From Desemzia sp. RIT 804 (GTDB lineage Bacteria > Bacillota > Bacilli > Lactobacillales > Carnobacteriaceae), in assembly GCF_016892605.1 (NCBI RefSeq), contig NZ_JAFEMV010000004.1:1-64000 (forward strand): a stretch of 64,000 bases of DNA, in the 5' to 3' direction. Within the stretch, counting starts at the first letter, position 1. The number at the start of each line of letters is the position of its first letter. The position numbers and the translations under genes were made by a program. The notes under the pieces are model-generated. The model had not been told where the DNA came from, did no database searches, and saw only the letters and a program-made list of their open reading frames with translations. Shown piece after piece: positions 29,266 to 38,901 of the stretch.

Positions 29266-30177
29266 TTACTCGTAGTAGCGCCACCTGCCAGACCCTTTTG
29301 CTTTGTAGTATTGTTTTAAAGTATACCCAATCCTCTTAGCGGACAACTGATTGTCACTCCATTTGAAAATGGTGGTAGCATTGATTCTTAGTCCAGGAAA
29401 GAGACGTCTGTATTCTTCAAATTGACGAATCACAGTATCCGTCACCAGCTCTTTTTTATTACAAAATGGACATACACTATTGATACTCTGAGTATATTTT
29501 TTTATAAAAGCACCGCAATTGCAGCAAGTCACACCTTTTTTCAATAAAGATTCTTCGTAATAAGGTATGTTATGCAAAGAAAGATCTTCCTCATGCATTA
29601 GTTTTATTTCTTCAGCAAACTTTCGATGACTCTGACGCAATTGGCCCGAGATTTCATTCACTTGTGCTAAATGGGATCGTAAAATCCCTGGAAGCAATAT
29701 CTCTTCTATCATCGGAGCTTGATACAATGCAAAATTCTGATTCATAAAAGCTACAAATGTTTTTACTGGTAAATCGTACCCCATTTGCTCAATCAATTGA
29801 CGCAATAAGGTGGCCGCATGGCTGATTTGATTAAGAGGATCGTAAACTTCCTTTCGGCTTCGACCACTATACATTTTATTTCCCTCGTAATAATAAACAC
29901 CTTCAAAATTTTTTACTTCATATAAATAAATTCCCTTTGCAGTGACAATTAGTGTATCGATTTGAACTTTCTTCCCATTAACCAGCAAAAATAGATCATT
30001 TAAAATAAGACATTCACACTTAAGTTCTTGTGTCATTTCGTCAAATTTCAATTCTCCTTCGAATCCTTTTACCCAATACGCATATTTATTTCGGTCATCT
30101 CTAGATAAATGCATTCGTCTGGCTAACGACTCCATTACCATTAATCTGAAAGGTTTCTTCCGTTCCTTAAAAGCCAT
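29266..30177 (-). CDS. NERD-domain protein with C-terminal zinc-finger-like segment
   Basis: 303-aa protein. A NERD (nuclease-related) domain spans about residues 35-140. Its nuclease-like core is QIDTLIVTAKGIYLYEVKNFEG, with the D...E-x-K arrangement (IDTL, YEVKNF) of the restriction-endonuclease fold. A four-cysteine zinc ribbon CCNCGAF...CPFCNKK follows at about residues 215-240. The ATG at 30177 has AGGAG 8 nt upstream. It follows the tandem-repeat array. A DNA-processing role is inference. Confidence 0.8.
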   Translation of the reverse strand: MAFKERKKPFRLMVMESLARRMHLSRDDRNKYAYWVKGFEGELKFDEMTQELKCECLILNDLFLLVNGKKVQIDTLIVTAKGIYLYEVKNFEGVYYYEGNKMYSGRSRKEVYDPLNQISHAATLLRQLIEQMGYDLPVKTFVAFMNQNFALYQAPMIEEILLPGILRSHLAQVNEISGQLRQSHRKFAEEIKLMHEEDLSLHNIPYYEESLLKKGVTCCNCGAFIKKYTQSINSVCPFCNKKELVTDTVIRQFEEYRRLFPGLRINATTIFKWSDNQLSAKRIGYTLKQYYKAKGSGRWRYYE

Positions 30178-30320
30178 CCACTTCACTCCTCGCTTATTAT
30201 TCTTTCTATATATAATAGTACGCATTATCAGCTCATTTCCGTTTATTCCTATGTGCAAATTTAATTGCAAAAGATTATCTCCAGCCCATCATTGCCTTCA
30301 ATTTGCCCAATAGCGTCTTT

Positions 30321-30892
30321 CTAATCGACATCCTGCTTACTATTTCGGGTTGACTTGGCAAGTAACCGCCTTCTAATCGACATCTTGTTTACTATTTCGG
30401 GTCGACTTGTCGAGTGGGCGCCTTCTAATCGACATCTTGCTTACTATTCCGGGTTGACTTGGCAAGTAGCCGCCTTCTAATCGACATCCTGCTTACTATT
30501 CCGTGTTGACTTGGCGAGTAGCCGCCTTCTAATCGACATCTTGTTTACTATTTCGGGTCGACTTGGCAAGTAGGCGCCTTCTAATCGACATCCTGCTCTC
30601 TATTTCGCGTTAACTTGTCGAGTAGCCGCCTTCTAATCGACATCCTGCTTACTATTCCGTGTTGACTTGTCCAGTAGCCGCCTTCTAATCGACATCCTGC
30701 TCTCTATTTCGGGTCGACTTGTCCAGTAGCTGCCTTCTAATCGACATCCTGCTTACTATTTCGGGTCGACTTGTCGAGTAGCCGCCTTCTAATCGACATC
30801 CTGCTCTCTATTTCGAGTCGACTTGTCGAGTAGCTGACTCCTAATCGACATCTCACTTCTATTTCAGAGCTCATTTGTCAGATAGCTTATGC
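30321..30892. repeat. 52-bp tandem repeat array (10 units plus a decayed 11th)
   Basis: Direct repeats of exactly 52 bp begin at 30321, 30373, 30425, 30477, 30529, 30581, 30633, 30685, 30737, 30789 and 30841, each opening CTAATCGACATC. The first ten are about 80-95% alike; the eleventh is degenerate, a twelfth (30893-30944) is barely recognisable, and a decayed unit also precedes the first (about 30269-30320). Variation is concentrated at fixed positions (TGCTTACT/TGCTCTCT, CGGGTTGAC/CGGGTCGAC, TTGGCAAGT/TTGTCGAGT/TTGTCCAGT). Units are contiguous without spacers, so this is not CRISPR, and stops in all frames rule out coding. Confidence 0.95.
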
Positions 30893-30973
30893 CTACGCGA
30901 CAACCGCCAACTGTTCCCTGGTCCATTTGTCCAGTAACAACCCTAATCCCCTTTATTGCTCAAAAAGCAAAAA

Positions 30974-31007
30974 AGCACCGGCACCTCATCTCAGAGGCAC
31001 CAGTGCT
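30974..31007 (-). terminator. Terminator after lactate oxidase gene
   Basis: A 14-bp stem (AGCACCGGCACCTC with its near-complement) and 6-nt loop, followed on the minus strand by TTTTTTGC; it sits 25 bp past the stop. Confidence 0.9.
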
Positions 31008-31031
31008 TTTCCTAGCTAATTAATGATCTAT

Positions 31032-32150
31032 TTAGTATTTCATATCGAACAAGCGAGCTTTTTTCACGTCTTCAATCGTTTGTGTTCCGGCTAATTGCAT
31101 AACACGTCTCAAATCTGTTTCAAAATAATCCAGAACAGATTTAACACCTTTCCAGCCACCTAAAGCTAGCCCGTATAATACCGGACGTCCTACAGCGACG
31201 ATATCTGCACCACTTGCTAGAGCTTTGAAGATGTGTTCTCCACGACGAACACCACTATCAAATACGATCGGCACACGACCAGCAACTGTTTTAGAGATTT
31301 CTGCCAATGTGTCAAATGAACCTGGCGCTTCGTCTAATTGACGGCCTCCGTGGTTAGAAACCCAGACACCTGCTGCTCCAGCACCGATAGCTAAGGCAGC
31401 ATCTTCAGGAGTTTGAATTCCTTTAACGAAGACTGGTAAGCCTGAATACTCAGAGATAAACTTAACATCTTCTGGACAGATTTTTTGTTTTGATTGAGCA
31501 TAAATATTGTTTAGGGACATGTTTTTACCTGATCCAGTCAAGTAACGTGATACGATCGGCATGCCGAATGGGTAAACAAATTTGTTCAGCATATCTTTTT
31601 CACGGTTACCGCTTAAAGTTGCATCAGCAGTTAAGATAATTGCTGTAGCACCATCAGCTTTTGCCTCATCTAAGATATTTTTATTCATATTCTCATCTTT
31701 ACTCATATAGATTTGGAACCAACGAGGACTACCATTCAAGCCTTTTTCGATTTCTTCAAAGGTAGCTCCAGAATAAGCACTGATCGACATAATCGTTCCG
31801 CCAAATTCAGCGATACCTCTAGCTGTTCCAGCTTCTTTTGTAGCATGAGCTAATCCATGAGCTGCAATTGGCGCCATAATAAATGGTACTTTGATGTCAT
31901 GTCCCAAAATAGAAGTCGATGTATCAGGGTTTTCTACATCCGCTAGTACACGAGGCAAAATCCCTTTATGCTTCCATGCTTCGTTGTTTTGTTTTAATGT
32001 ATATTCTTCTCCAGAAGCACCTGAGATGTAATCAAATCCACCTTTAGGAACTACTGCTCGAGCTTCATCTTCAAGTCTATAAGTGCTTACGACCTCGATT
32101 TCTTGTTCTACTGTTGGTGCATCATATTTAATAATTTGTTCATCTACCAT
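31032..32150 (-). CDS. lox: L-lactate oxidase (FMN-dependent)
   Basis: Oxidises L-lactate with O2 to pyruvate and H2O2. The 372-aa sequence closely follows the Aerococcus lactate oxidase as remembered: [45 protein letters not shown], the active-site [15 protein letters not shown] (catalytic His and Arg, about residues 262-275) and [21 protein letters not shown]. It lies 55 bp downstream of lrgB, so the product pyruvate and the LrgAB system are probably linked. Other family members (glycolate oxidase) are less similar. Confidence 0.93.
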   Translation of the reverse strand: MVDEQIIKYDAPTVEQEIEVVSTYRLEDEARAVVPKGGFDYISGASGEEYTLKQNNEAWKHKGILPRVLADVENPDTSTSILGHDIKVPFIMAPIAAHGLAHATKEAGTARGIAEFGGTIMSISAYSGATFEEIEKGLNGSPRWFQIYMSKDENMNKNILDEAKADGATAIILTADATLSGNREKDMLNKFVYPFGMPIVSRYLTGSGKNMSLNNIYAQSKQKICPEDVKFISEYSGLPVFVKGIQTPEDAALAIGAGAAGVWVSNHGGRQLDEAPGSFDTLAEISKTVAGRVPIVFDSGVRRGEHIFKALASGADIVAVGRPVLYGLALGGWKGVKSVLDYFETDLRRVMQLAGTQTIEDVKKARLFDMKY

Positions 32151-32205
32151 AATTTTTCAACCATCCTTTTTAAGTGTTGTTTTTAAGATTATAACCTAAT
32201 TTAAA

Positions 32206-32913
32206 TTAAAATAATAAATTTGTGATCGGTACTGTTAGCGGAGCTAAAATAACCACTATGATCCCAGTAACAACAATCGATAAACCTGACATTGCGCCTT
32301 GGACATCGCCTAACTCGATCGCTTTTGTAGTTCCCATAGCGTGAGAAGAACTTCCAAGAGCAACCCCTTGAGCCACTGGATCGTCAATTTTGAAGATCTT
32401 GAAGACCGTTTGTCCAACGACCGCTCCAATAACGCCGGTAAACACAACTACCGCAACTGTTAAAGAAACAATACCGCCTAAGGAATCAGAAACACCGACT
32501 GCGATTGCTGTAGTAATCGATTTAGGTATCAAAGTTGCCACCATATTCTGATCAAATTTGAACAACAATGCAAACGCATAAATCATGATCGTATGGAAAA
32601 TCACTCCAGAAACTATTCCAGATAAGATTGCTGCATAATATTTCTTTAAGTATACAAAATTCTTTTTCAGCTTAATAGATAAAGCCACTGTAGCTGGAGT
32701 TACAAATAGGCTGAAGAAGCGTCCGCCTGTATTATAAGTCTCTAACGGGATATCTGTTACGAGCAAGAATAAAATGATGACAATGATCGCAAATACCAAC
32801 GGAGTAAATAAAGGATTCTTAGGCCATTTGGCTTTTAATTTCCCGGCTATTAGATATAAGCCAATAGTTATTGTGATCCACAACATTGGACTATTTAAAA
32901 TACTCTCAAGCAT
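32206..32913 (-). CDS. lrgB: LrgB/CidB-family membrane protein
   Basis: 235-aa membrane protein of the LrgB family, acting with LrgA. Family knowledge: in Bacillus and streptococci such pairs move pyruvate; in staphylococci they affect autolysis. Conserved stretches are LIPKSITTAIAVGVSDSLGG and GVALGSSSHAMGTTKAIELG. The ATG at 32913 overlaps the lrgA stop by 8 bp; AGGAG lies upstream within lrgA. The co-transcribed lactate oxidase favours a pyruvate role. Confidence 0.9.
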   Translation of the reverse strand: MLESILNSPMLWITITIGLYLIAGKLKAKWPKNPLFTPLVFAIIVIILFLLVTDIPLETYNTGGRFFSLFVTPATVALSIKLKKNFVYLKKYYAAILSGIVSGVIFHTIMIYAFALLFKFDQNMVATLIPKSITTAIAVGVSDSLGGIVSLTVAVVVFTGVIGAVVGQTVFKIFKIDDPVAQGVALGSSSHAMGTTKAIELGDVQGAMSGLSIVVTGIIVVILAPLTVPITNLLF

Positions 32914-33298
32914 GCGAACCTTCTCCTTTCTCAACTAATTTATTTTTCTTCACCATACCTTTGACACTTTGTACTATTTTACCGACAAATCCCATCATCA
33001 AAATAGTCGTTACTGCCATAATAATTAATAGTTGCCACCAAGTGTTTGCTAAGACACCAAAATTTGACATCAGCCCAACACCTGCTGGGACGAAGAAAAT
33101 CCCCATATTATCTGTCAGCCATGTACCGACCTCATCCACTTGCTCAACACGAACCCAGTTAAATTGTAGCGCTAAGAACAGCAAGACCATCCCGATAACG
33201 CTTCCGGGTATTGCTATAAACGAAGCGATCAAAACGGAAATAATTTCTCCTATAAAAGAGAATAAAAAAATCCAAAAGAGTTGTTTAATTATTTTCAA
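32906..33298 (-). CDS. lrgA: LrgA/CidA-family holin-like membrane protein
   Basis: 130-aa protein with four membrane helices typical of LrgA/CidA: IPGSVIGMVLLFLALQFNWV (about residues 30-50) and FFVPAGVGLMSNF. It partners with LrgB, whose start overlaps this stop. It is first in the lrgA-lrgB-lox transcript and divergent from the LysR-type gene. Confidence 0.9.
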   Translation of the reverse strand: MKIIKQLFWIFLFSFIGEIISVLIASFIAIPGSVIGMVLLFLALQFNWVRVEQVDEVGTWLTDNMGIFFVPAGVGLMSNFGVLANTWWQLLIIMAVTTILMMGFVGKIVQSVKGMVKKNKLVEKGEGSHA

Positions 33299-33372
33299 AA
33301 GACCACACCTTCCACTAATGTTTTGTAAGCGCTTCAGTACATATACTATATCATGCTATCCTTTAGTTAGAA

Positions 33373-33394
33373 AATACTGTATTTTTATGGTATT
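33373..33394. promoter_or_regulatory. Putative LysR-type operator in the lrgA/regulator gap
   Basis: An inverted repeat AATAC-N12-GTATT lies between the divergent genes and contains the T-N11-A pattern of LysR-family sites. An AT-only dyad (33395-33409) adjoins it. A minus-strand TATAGT/TATATG -10 for lrgA lies near 33340-33350. Confidence 0.5.
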
Positions 33395-33475
33395 ATAAAT
33401 ATTATTTATGAAAACAATAACTATCATATCTTTTGTTTATGTTTGTGTTTTCACAATCTTTCGAAGGAGCCCTAT

Positions 33476-34375
33476 ATGAACTTACAAGATCTAGTCTATT
33501 TTAACCACTTAGCAAAAACGCTAAATTTCACTGCTACAGCAGAGCATTTCTATATCTCCCAGCCTTCTATTTCGATGTCATTGAAACGACTTGAAAAAGA
33601 GTTGGATACAGTCTTGATTGATAGGAAAAGACTTCACAAGAACCTGCGTTTGACCGAGACTGGTGAAATACTGCTCAAGCATTCTCAGCATATTTTAAAT
33701 ACTATTGATATCGCCAAAGAAGAAATCCATGATTTAAAGAACCAAGTCGTCTATTTTGGTTTCCTGCCCACAATCGGCGGCCACTTTATGTCTAAACTAA
33801 TGCCTCATTTGGGTAAATTCACCAATTCTTTAAAGCTGATTGAAGAAGAAAGTTCAGATGTCATGCTTGATCTGGTGAGCACTGGACAAGTTCCTTTGGC
33901 GATCATTGGAAGTGATCAGCCTGTATTCACGGACAAAAACCTTATACAGATTCCTTTAGTTACACAAGACCTGGCGCTTTGGGCATCTCCAGATAACCCT
34001 TTAGCTGCAAAAGACATCGTCCGTGTAGAAGATGTCCAACAAGAAGTCTTTATTTCCTTAGCACAAGGCTACACTCATCAACGTGTATTTGAACAATGGG
34101 CCAAATCGAATCACATCGAACAACCAAAAACCCTTTTTACTAAAGAAATCCAAACGGCCTTGTCAATTGCTTCCTCTACTAACATGTTGGCTTTCATGAG
34201 TGAGATATTAGTGAAAGATCACTACGATCTTGTCAAGATCCCTATTGAAAATGCACCAAAATTCTACATCAGCTTAATCATCAATAAGGAAAATAATGTC
34301 ACTTATTTCCAAAAAGAATTCAACGATATCATGATCGAACTTGTTGAATCCTATGCAAAGAAGCCCCTTATTTAG
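33476..34375 (+). CDS. LysR-family regulator (CidR-like)
   Basis: 299-aa LTTR. The helix-turn-helix spans about residues 15-60 (LNFTATAEHFYISQPSISMSLKRLE) and the effector domain begins near residue 90. The ATG at 33476 has GAAGGAG 6 nt upstream. Divergent from lrgA, as CidR is from cid/lrg genes in other Firmicutes, so it likely activates lrgAB-lox in response to a carbon metabolite such as acetate or pyruvate. The target and signal are inferred from position. Confidence 0.85.
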   Translation: MNLQDLVYFNHLAKTLNFTATAEHFYISQPSISMSLKRLEKELDTVLIDRKRLHKNLRLTETGEILLKHSQHILNTIDIAKEEIHDLKNQVVYFGFLPTIGGHFMSKLMPHLGKFTNSLKLIEEESSDVMLDLVSTGQVPLAIIGSDQPVFTDKNLIQIPLVTQDLALWASPDNPLAAKDIVRVEDVQQEVFISLAQGYTHQRVFEQWAKSNHIEQPKTLFTKEIQTALSIASSTNMLAFMSEILVKDHYDLVKIPIENAPKFYISLIINKENNVTYFQKEFNDIMIELVESYAKKPLI

Positions 34376-34395
34376 TTAGGAAATGACAAAAAAGA

Positions 34396-34419
34396 CAAGA
34401 ACCTCATACCAGGTTCTTG
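34396..34419. terminator. Bidirectional terminator between LysR gene and ecfT
   Basis: CAAGAACCT pairs with AGGTTCTTG, flanked by AAAAAAG on the left and CTTTTTT on the right, serving both convergent genes. Confidence 0.9.
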
Positions 34420-34439
34420 CCTTTTTTGTAGCTTTTTTC

Positions 34440-35273
34440 TTACTCAAATGGGTTATAAAAACGTCCCTCATTCACTGCAAATAACCAAGTACCGATTAAC
34501 GTAATGGCTGTGACAAGAAAAATGGCAAAGTGGTCCATTCTTCTGAATTTTTTTTCGGCATACCATGTCCGGTTTTTGCGCGTACCAAATCGGCGCAACT
34601 CCATTGCATTTGTAATGGTATCGATTCGATCCAAACTGGAGAAAATCAACGGCATCACAATCCCCGCAGTTCCTTTGATGCGCGCTCCCAGCTTCCCTTT
34701 GCTGGACATCTCTAAACCACGCGCTTGTTGAGCGTAGCCAATTTGATGAAAGGATTCTTGGACATCTGGAATATAACGCAAAGCCAATGACACTGAGTAG
34801 CTGATCTTATACGGAACGCCGATTTTGTTCAAACTCGCGGCAAATTCACTAGGGTTAGTGGTTAAAATAAAAATGAGGGCTAACGGAATCGTCGCCATAT
34901 ATTTTAACACCAAGTTTGCTTCATAAAACAACTGTTCTTGTGTTAAATTATAACGACCAATCCCGTCCCAGATCACATGTCGCGTTCCATACAATTGAAC
35001 TCCATATTCAGGTTCAAACAAATAGACCGTAATCAAATTCAATACTGAAAAAATCGCAATAAATTTTACTACAAACGAGATTTGATGCCAGCGAATCTCA
35101 GAGATCTTAAACAAGAAAATAGCAAACAAAGTGATAAATAGTAGAAAACGCGTGTCATAACCCACCATTACAATGGCTGACAATAGCATGAAACAGATCA
35201 ACTTAGCTGCTCCGCTTAATTGATGCAAAACTGTCTCATTTGGAGTATAGCCTAATAATTGCTGATCACTCAT
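34440..35273 (-). CDS. ECF transporter transmembrane subunit (EcfT)
   Basis: 277-aa membrane coupling subunit of an energy-coupling factor transporter, with about five helices. The coupling-helix motifs with Ala-Arg-Gly (IGYAQQARGLEMSSKG, about residues 178-193) and a second RFGTRK motif near residue 231 contact the ATPases. Its ATG overlaps the stop of the ATPase gene (ATGA). It belongs to the UPF0397-type ECF operon behind a Met T-box. Confidence 0.9.
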   Translation of the reverse strand: MSDQQLLGYTPNETVLHQLSGAAKLICFMLLSAIVMVGYDTRFLLFITLFAIFLFKISEIRWHQISFVVKFIAIFSVLNLITVYLFEPEYGVQLYGTRHVIWDGIGRYNLTQEQLFYEANLVLKYMATIPLALIFILTTNPSEFAASLNKIGVPYKISYSVSLALRYIPDVQESFHQIGYAQQARGLEMSSKGKLGARIKGTAGIVMPLIFSSLDRIDTITNAMELRRFGTRKNRTWYAEKKFRRMDHFAIFLVTAITLIGTWLFAVNEGRFYNPFE

Positions 35274-36982
35274 TTTTTACGCACCTCGCGATCATATGCA
35301 ATAAACTGCTCGGTAAAAGCATAAGGTTTCTTCATTCCCAACCGCTCAGCAAATGTAAACAAGGAAGTCTCTTTTAACGAAGCTTCGGTCGTCAGTGCCG
35401 CTTTCGTCAACACATCCACCGGTTTCGTATCTGCGATGATTTTACCCTCTGAAAAAACGAGCACACGCGTAGAATATTCCAGCATCAAATGCATGTCATG
35501 AGTAATCATTACGATCGTAACACCATGTTCGCATAGCGTTTCCAACAGCTGCATGATCTCTGTGTAGTGTTTGAAATCCTGTCCCGCTGTCGGCTCATCT
35601 AAAATAATCATTTCTGGTTCTAACACTAGAATGGCTGCAATAGTTACCCGCTTTTTCTGCCCATAACTCAATGCACTGATCGGCCAATCTCGAAAAGGCG
35701 CCAATCCACAAATCTCTAAAATCTGTTCGATTCGCTCGTTAATGATCTCTGCTGAAAAACCGCGCAAGACCAATCCCAACGCCACTTCATCGTACAACAG
35801 CGTTTTCGAAATCATCTCATTGGGATTTTGAAGCACGTAACCAATCTTATCCGCCCGTTCTTTGATGCTGTAAGCAGAGAAGTCAGTCCCTTTCCAACTT
35901 ATTTTTCCATCGTTAGTACGTACAAAACCGCAAATCACCTTGGACAAAGTCGATTTACCAGCACCGTTCTGACCGACAATACTGACCATTTCCCCTTTTT
36001 TAAACGCCGCTGAAACATCCTTCAATACCCATGGCGCACGGCGGCCATAGCGATAAGAAAGCTTTTCGATCTGCAATAAGCTTTCAGCATCTATGACTGC
36101 TTTGGAATACGCCATCGAAGCTTGCCACTCTTCCATAGCGGCTTTTAAATTCGGTGCCGCAACTTTATGGACACTCGCTAATGCATCCGCTTGTGGCAAA
36201 TCGACACCAGCATACTTCATCGCTGAAACATACAGCGGCTCGCGAATCCCGATTTCAGACAATAAGTCTGTCTGCAACAAAGCGTTTGGTTCTCCATCAT
36301 AAAGAACACGTCCTTCATCAAACACTAATATGCGGTCTACATCCCGGTGCAGGACATCTTCTAAACGGTGTTCGATGATTACAATGGTGGTTTGCGTAGT
36401 TTCATGCAATTCATCGATCCACTCAATCGTTTTTTGCCCAGTAGCTGGATCTAAATTGGCTAACGGTTCATCAAACAACATCAAAGGCACTTCGTTGATC
36501 AATACGCCAGCCATCGAGACCCTCTGCTTTTCGCCACCCGATAAGTCTTGCGGCCGGTGCTGCAAATGGTTTGTTAAGCCGACAAGCTCTGCAAAGCGGC
36601 GAACACGATTTTTCATTTCCTGTTGCGGGATTTCGTCATTTTCTAAGGCAAATGCGACATCTTCAGCTACAGTCAAGCCAATAAATTGGCTGTCCGTATC
36701 TTGCAAGACCGTTCCCACTTCGAACGACAGATCCATTAAAGAAGCGTCTTCCAGCTTGTTGCCGTTGATGATCACAGAACCGGTGATCTCCCCTTTATAG
36801 GAATTTGGAATCAAACCGTTGATGCAATGAGCAAACGTGGATTTTCCAGACCCGCTCGGTCCCACAACAAGTACCTTTTCGCCTTCATAAATGGTCACGT
36901 TAATATCTTTTAATGTAGGTTCGGATTGACTATTGTATTGAAAACTAAACTGCTTAAATTCAATGATTGGTTTCCTGCTCAT
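35270..36982 (-). CDS. ECF transporter duplicated ATPase (YkoD-type)
   Basis: 570-aa protein made of two fused ABC ATPase domains. The first half has Walker A GPSGSGKSTFAH (about residues 37-48), signature LSGGEKQRVSMAG and Walker B LMLFDEPLANLD; the second has GQNGAGKSTLSK (about 318-329), LSYGQKKRVTIAA and MIILDEPTAGQD. The second signature begins LSYGQ instead of LSGGQ, a common variant. It energises uptake through EcfT and the S component next to it. The fusion replaces separate EcfA and EcfA'. Confidence 0.95.
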   Translation of the reverse strand: MSRKPIIEFKQFSFQYNSQSEPTLKDINVTIYEGEKVLVVGPSGSGKSTFAHCINGLIPNSYKGEITGSVIINGNKLEDASLMDLSFEVGTVLQDTDSQFIGLTVAEDVAFALENDEIPQQEMKNRVRRFAELVGLTNHLQHRPQDLSGGEKQRVSMAGVLINEVPLMLFDEPLANLDPATGQKTIEWIDELHETTQTTIVIIEHRLEDVLHRDVDRILVFDEGRVLYDGEPNALLQTDLLSEIGIREPLYVSAMKYAGVDLPQADALASVHKVAAPNLKAAMEEWQASMAYSKAVIDAESLLQIEKLSYRYGRRAPWVLKDVSAAFKKGEMVSIVGQNGAGKSTLSKVICGFVRTNDGKISWKGTDFSAYSIKERADKIGYVLQNPNEMISKTLLYDEVALGLVLRGFSAEIINERIEQILEICGLAPFRDWPISALSYGQKKRVTIAAILVLEPEMIILDEPTAGQDFKHYTEIMQLLETLCEHGVTIVMITHDMHLMLEYSTRVLVFSEGKIIADTKPVDVLTKAALTTEASLKETSLFTFAERLGMKKPYAFTEQFIAYDREVRKK

Positions 36983-37017
36983 GCTATCCCTTTCCTTATC
37001 TCATTAAAAATTTCTAT

Positions 37018-37572
37018 TTACTTTGTTCTTTTAGATAAACTGCCTTTAGGGGTTCTTGTTTTGGCGTATGCGACCATCAATAAAGTACCAATCACTCCGA
37101 CAGAAACACTATTGACCAACGCTGCAACTATTCCTTGAAGGAACACTTTATTTGCTGGTTCGCTATAAATCAACACATCCAACAAAGGAGCAACTCCTCC
37201 CCACACAAACAGATTTCCTAAAACTTGCCAAATATTAAACCGAATGATTTCTTTTTTGCCAAATACACCATCTTCCAAGTTGATTTTGCGTCCTGCTAAA
37301 CCAAACACTAGCCCAATTAAGCCAGAAGAAACAATCCAACTCCACCAAGCCCCGTATGTAGTCACGTCTTTAATCGTGTGCCCGATAAATCCAATCAAAC
37401 CACCTGCCACTGGTCCAAAAATGACAGACATCAATGCTAAAAATGGATAAGCTGTTTCCAAGTTTGTATTTGGTATCCCTGTCGGAATGACCGCGAACCT
37501 TCCTAAAATGACAAATACTGCTGCTCCAATACCAATTGCTACAATTATTTTTACTGAGAATGTTTCTTTCAT
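37018..37572 (-). CDS. ECF transporter substrate-binding (S) component, UPF0397 family
   Basis: 184-aa integral membrane S component with about six helices. It has the UPF0397 pattern ([24 protein letters not shown], quoted in part: [16 protein letters not shown]) and [10 protein letters not shown], which lines the substrate site in this family. The ATG at 37572 has AAAAGGAGG 8 nt upstream. It lies 16 bp after the SAM hydrolase gene. The Met-specific T-box ahead of the operon suggests a substrate linked to methionine or SAM; this is inference. Confidence 0.85.
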   Translation of the reverse strand: MKETFSVKIIVAIGIGAAVFVILGRFAVIPTGIPNTNLETAYPFLALMSVIFGPVAGGLIGFIGHTIKDVTTYGAWWSWIVSSGLIGLVFGLAGRKINLEDGVFGKKEIIRFNIWQVLGNLFVWGGVAPLLDVLIYSEPANKVFLQGIVAALVNSVSVGVIGTLLMVAYAKTRTPKGSLSKRTK

Positions 37573-37588
37573 ATTAATAGCCTCCTTT

Positions 37589-38437
37589 TTATGATACAAC
37601 GACTTTCTTCAAATCAATCTTCCAGTTTTTCCCTATACCGATGTTGTAGACCTTTGAAAATGACGCCTGATTGATCGCTACACCAATATTCAACAACGAG
37701 TTTACATACACTAACGGCTGGCCGATACTTACTTCTGCAAATGAACGCACAAATGTTACTGTATTTTGATACACTTTTGTCGTTTTATGATAAATCGTCA
37801 CTTGAACAAGATCGTTAGGTTCCAAGCCAACTTTTTTCACAACCTCTAAAGGAATATTGGTCCATAACGAACCAAAACGTATGTCTAAAATATCGATACC
37901 GCCTTTTACCACGTCGTTTTCAATAGTAATCGGAACAGTTTCTAATTGCACAATACTTTCGAGGCTCACCACGGCCCCCAACTCTTCAAATAAAATTTCT
38001 CCTGACGCTAAACGCGCTCCGTTATAAGCATAGACATCCCTTCCGTGGAAAGTATGACTGTCTTCAGAATGCGGTAAGCGGCTTTTCACTTCATCGATTT
38101 GCCGTACTTCTTCGATGCCTAAGTTGTTGTGCAAATGAGTCAACGTCCCATTATCCGGTGTGATGACAAAATGACCGGAAGACGTTTTGGCAGCTACACT
38201 GCGACGCGCACTCCCCACTCCAGGATCCACTACCGAAACGAATACTGTTCCTTCCGGCCAATAAGCCACTGTCTGCAACAAACGATAAGATGCGGACCAA
38301 ATATCGTACGGCGGAATATCATGCGTCAAATCTTCTACTACGATCTCACGACTGACCGTATGCGCCACACCATACATGGCACTGACTGCACCATCACCTA
38401 AACCAAAATCTGTTTGTAGCACTAAATAATTCCCCAT
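37589..38437 (-). CDS. S-adenosylmethionine hydrolase (SAM hydroxide adenosyltransferase family)
   Basis: 282-aa DUF62/COG1912 protein. Family members with water as nucleophile split SAM into adenosine and methionine. The N-terminal [18 protein letters not shown] carries the ribose-binding Asp, VDPGVGS (about residues 69-75) and [10 protein letters not shown] follow, and FHGRDVYA holds the conserved Arg-Asp-His set of the hydrolases (FHGRD) rather than a halogenase. The ATG at 38437 is 7 nt from GGGGG. First gene behind Met T-box 1. Confidence 0.88.
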   Translation of the reverse strand: MGNYLVLQTDFGLGDGAVSAMYGVAHTVSREIVVEDLTHDIPPYDIWSASYRLLQTVAYWPEGTVFVSVVDPGVGSARRSVAAKTSSGHFVITPDNGTLTHLHNNLGIEEVRQIDEVKSRLPHSEDSHTFHGRDVYAYNGARLASGEILFEELGAVVSLESIVQLETVPITIENDVVKGGIDILDIRFGSLWTNIPLEVVKKVGLEPNDLVQVTIYHKTTKVYQNTVTFVRSFAEVSIGQPLVYVNSLLNIGVAINQASFSKVYNIGIGKNWKIDLKKVVVS

Positions 38438-38504
38438 TCTCATTCCCCCTGTGTTGTTCTTTCCCTATTATTTATGCTTATTTTTATTTTCCCCTCCTTT
38501 GCAC

Positions 38505-38846
38505 AAAAAATCCGTCCTTGCACAAAGAAAATTCTCTTTGTGCAAGGACGGAAGAAAATATCTCTTTCGTGTTACCACCTTGTTTTGTAAAAGCCTCACA
38601 GCTCTTACCTCATCCAGTACGCTGAGGAACTTTCCGCTCAGTTATACTGTTCCACTATAACGGGTGTCCCCGTAGTTGTTTAGCTCTCTTATCCGTTCAA
38701 CAACTCCGCTCCAAGGCCATTTTCCATTCCAGTTCCGCTGTCTCTTTTCACCGACCGAGACTCTCTGTGAGCATTTCTGCAAATGTACTCTTCTTTTCAT
38801 CGCGTTTTTTATTTCTCATAAAATTTTAATCTTTTAAAGTAAACTT
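38505..38846 (-). promoter_or_regulatory. Met-specific T-box riboswitch (copy 1)
   Basis: Leader RNA on the minus strand. The T-box sequence AAGGTGGTAACACG (near 38567-38580) carries the UGGU bulge expected to pair with an ACCA tRNA end. The specifier region reads GGAAAATGGCCTTGGAG, giving AUG (Met) in the usual place before UUGGAG. The terminator is the long stem 38511-38552 with a U6 tract. Stem I has the GGTCGGTGAAAAGAG pattern. It controls the SAM hydrolase and ECF genes: uncharged tRNA-Met would allow read-through. Confidence 0.9.
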
Positions 38847-38875
38847 AATATAGCAATACCAACAAAATTTGTCAA
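38847..38875 (-). promoter_or_regulatory. Promoter of T-box 1 operon
   Basis: Minus-strand TTGACA (38870-38875), 17-nt spacer and TATATT (38847-38852), immediately upstream of the T-box leader. Near-consensus. Confidence 0.85.
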
Positions 38876-38901
38876 TGCTCTTTTTTACTTACTCTTAAAA
38901 T

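Noticed and set aside
30321-30892. CRISPR array
   Set aside because: The 52-bp units are contiguous with no unique spacers between them, and no cas genes are in the window.
30321-30892. Repeat-containing protein gene
   Set aside because: A 52-bp unit shifts frame each repeat and contains stops (CTA/TAA), so no frame stays open across several units on either strand.
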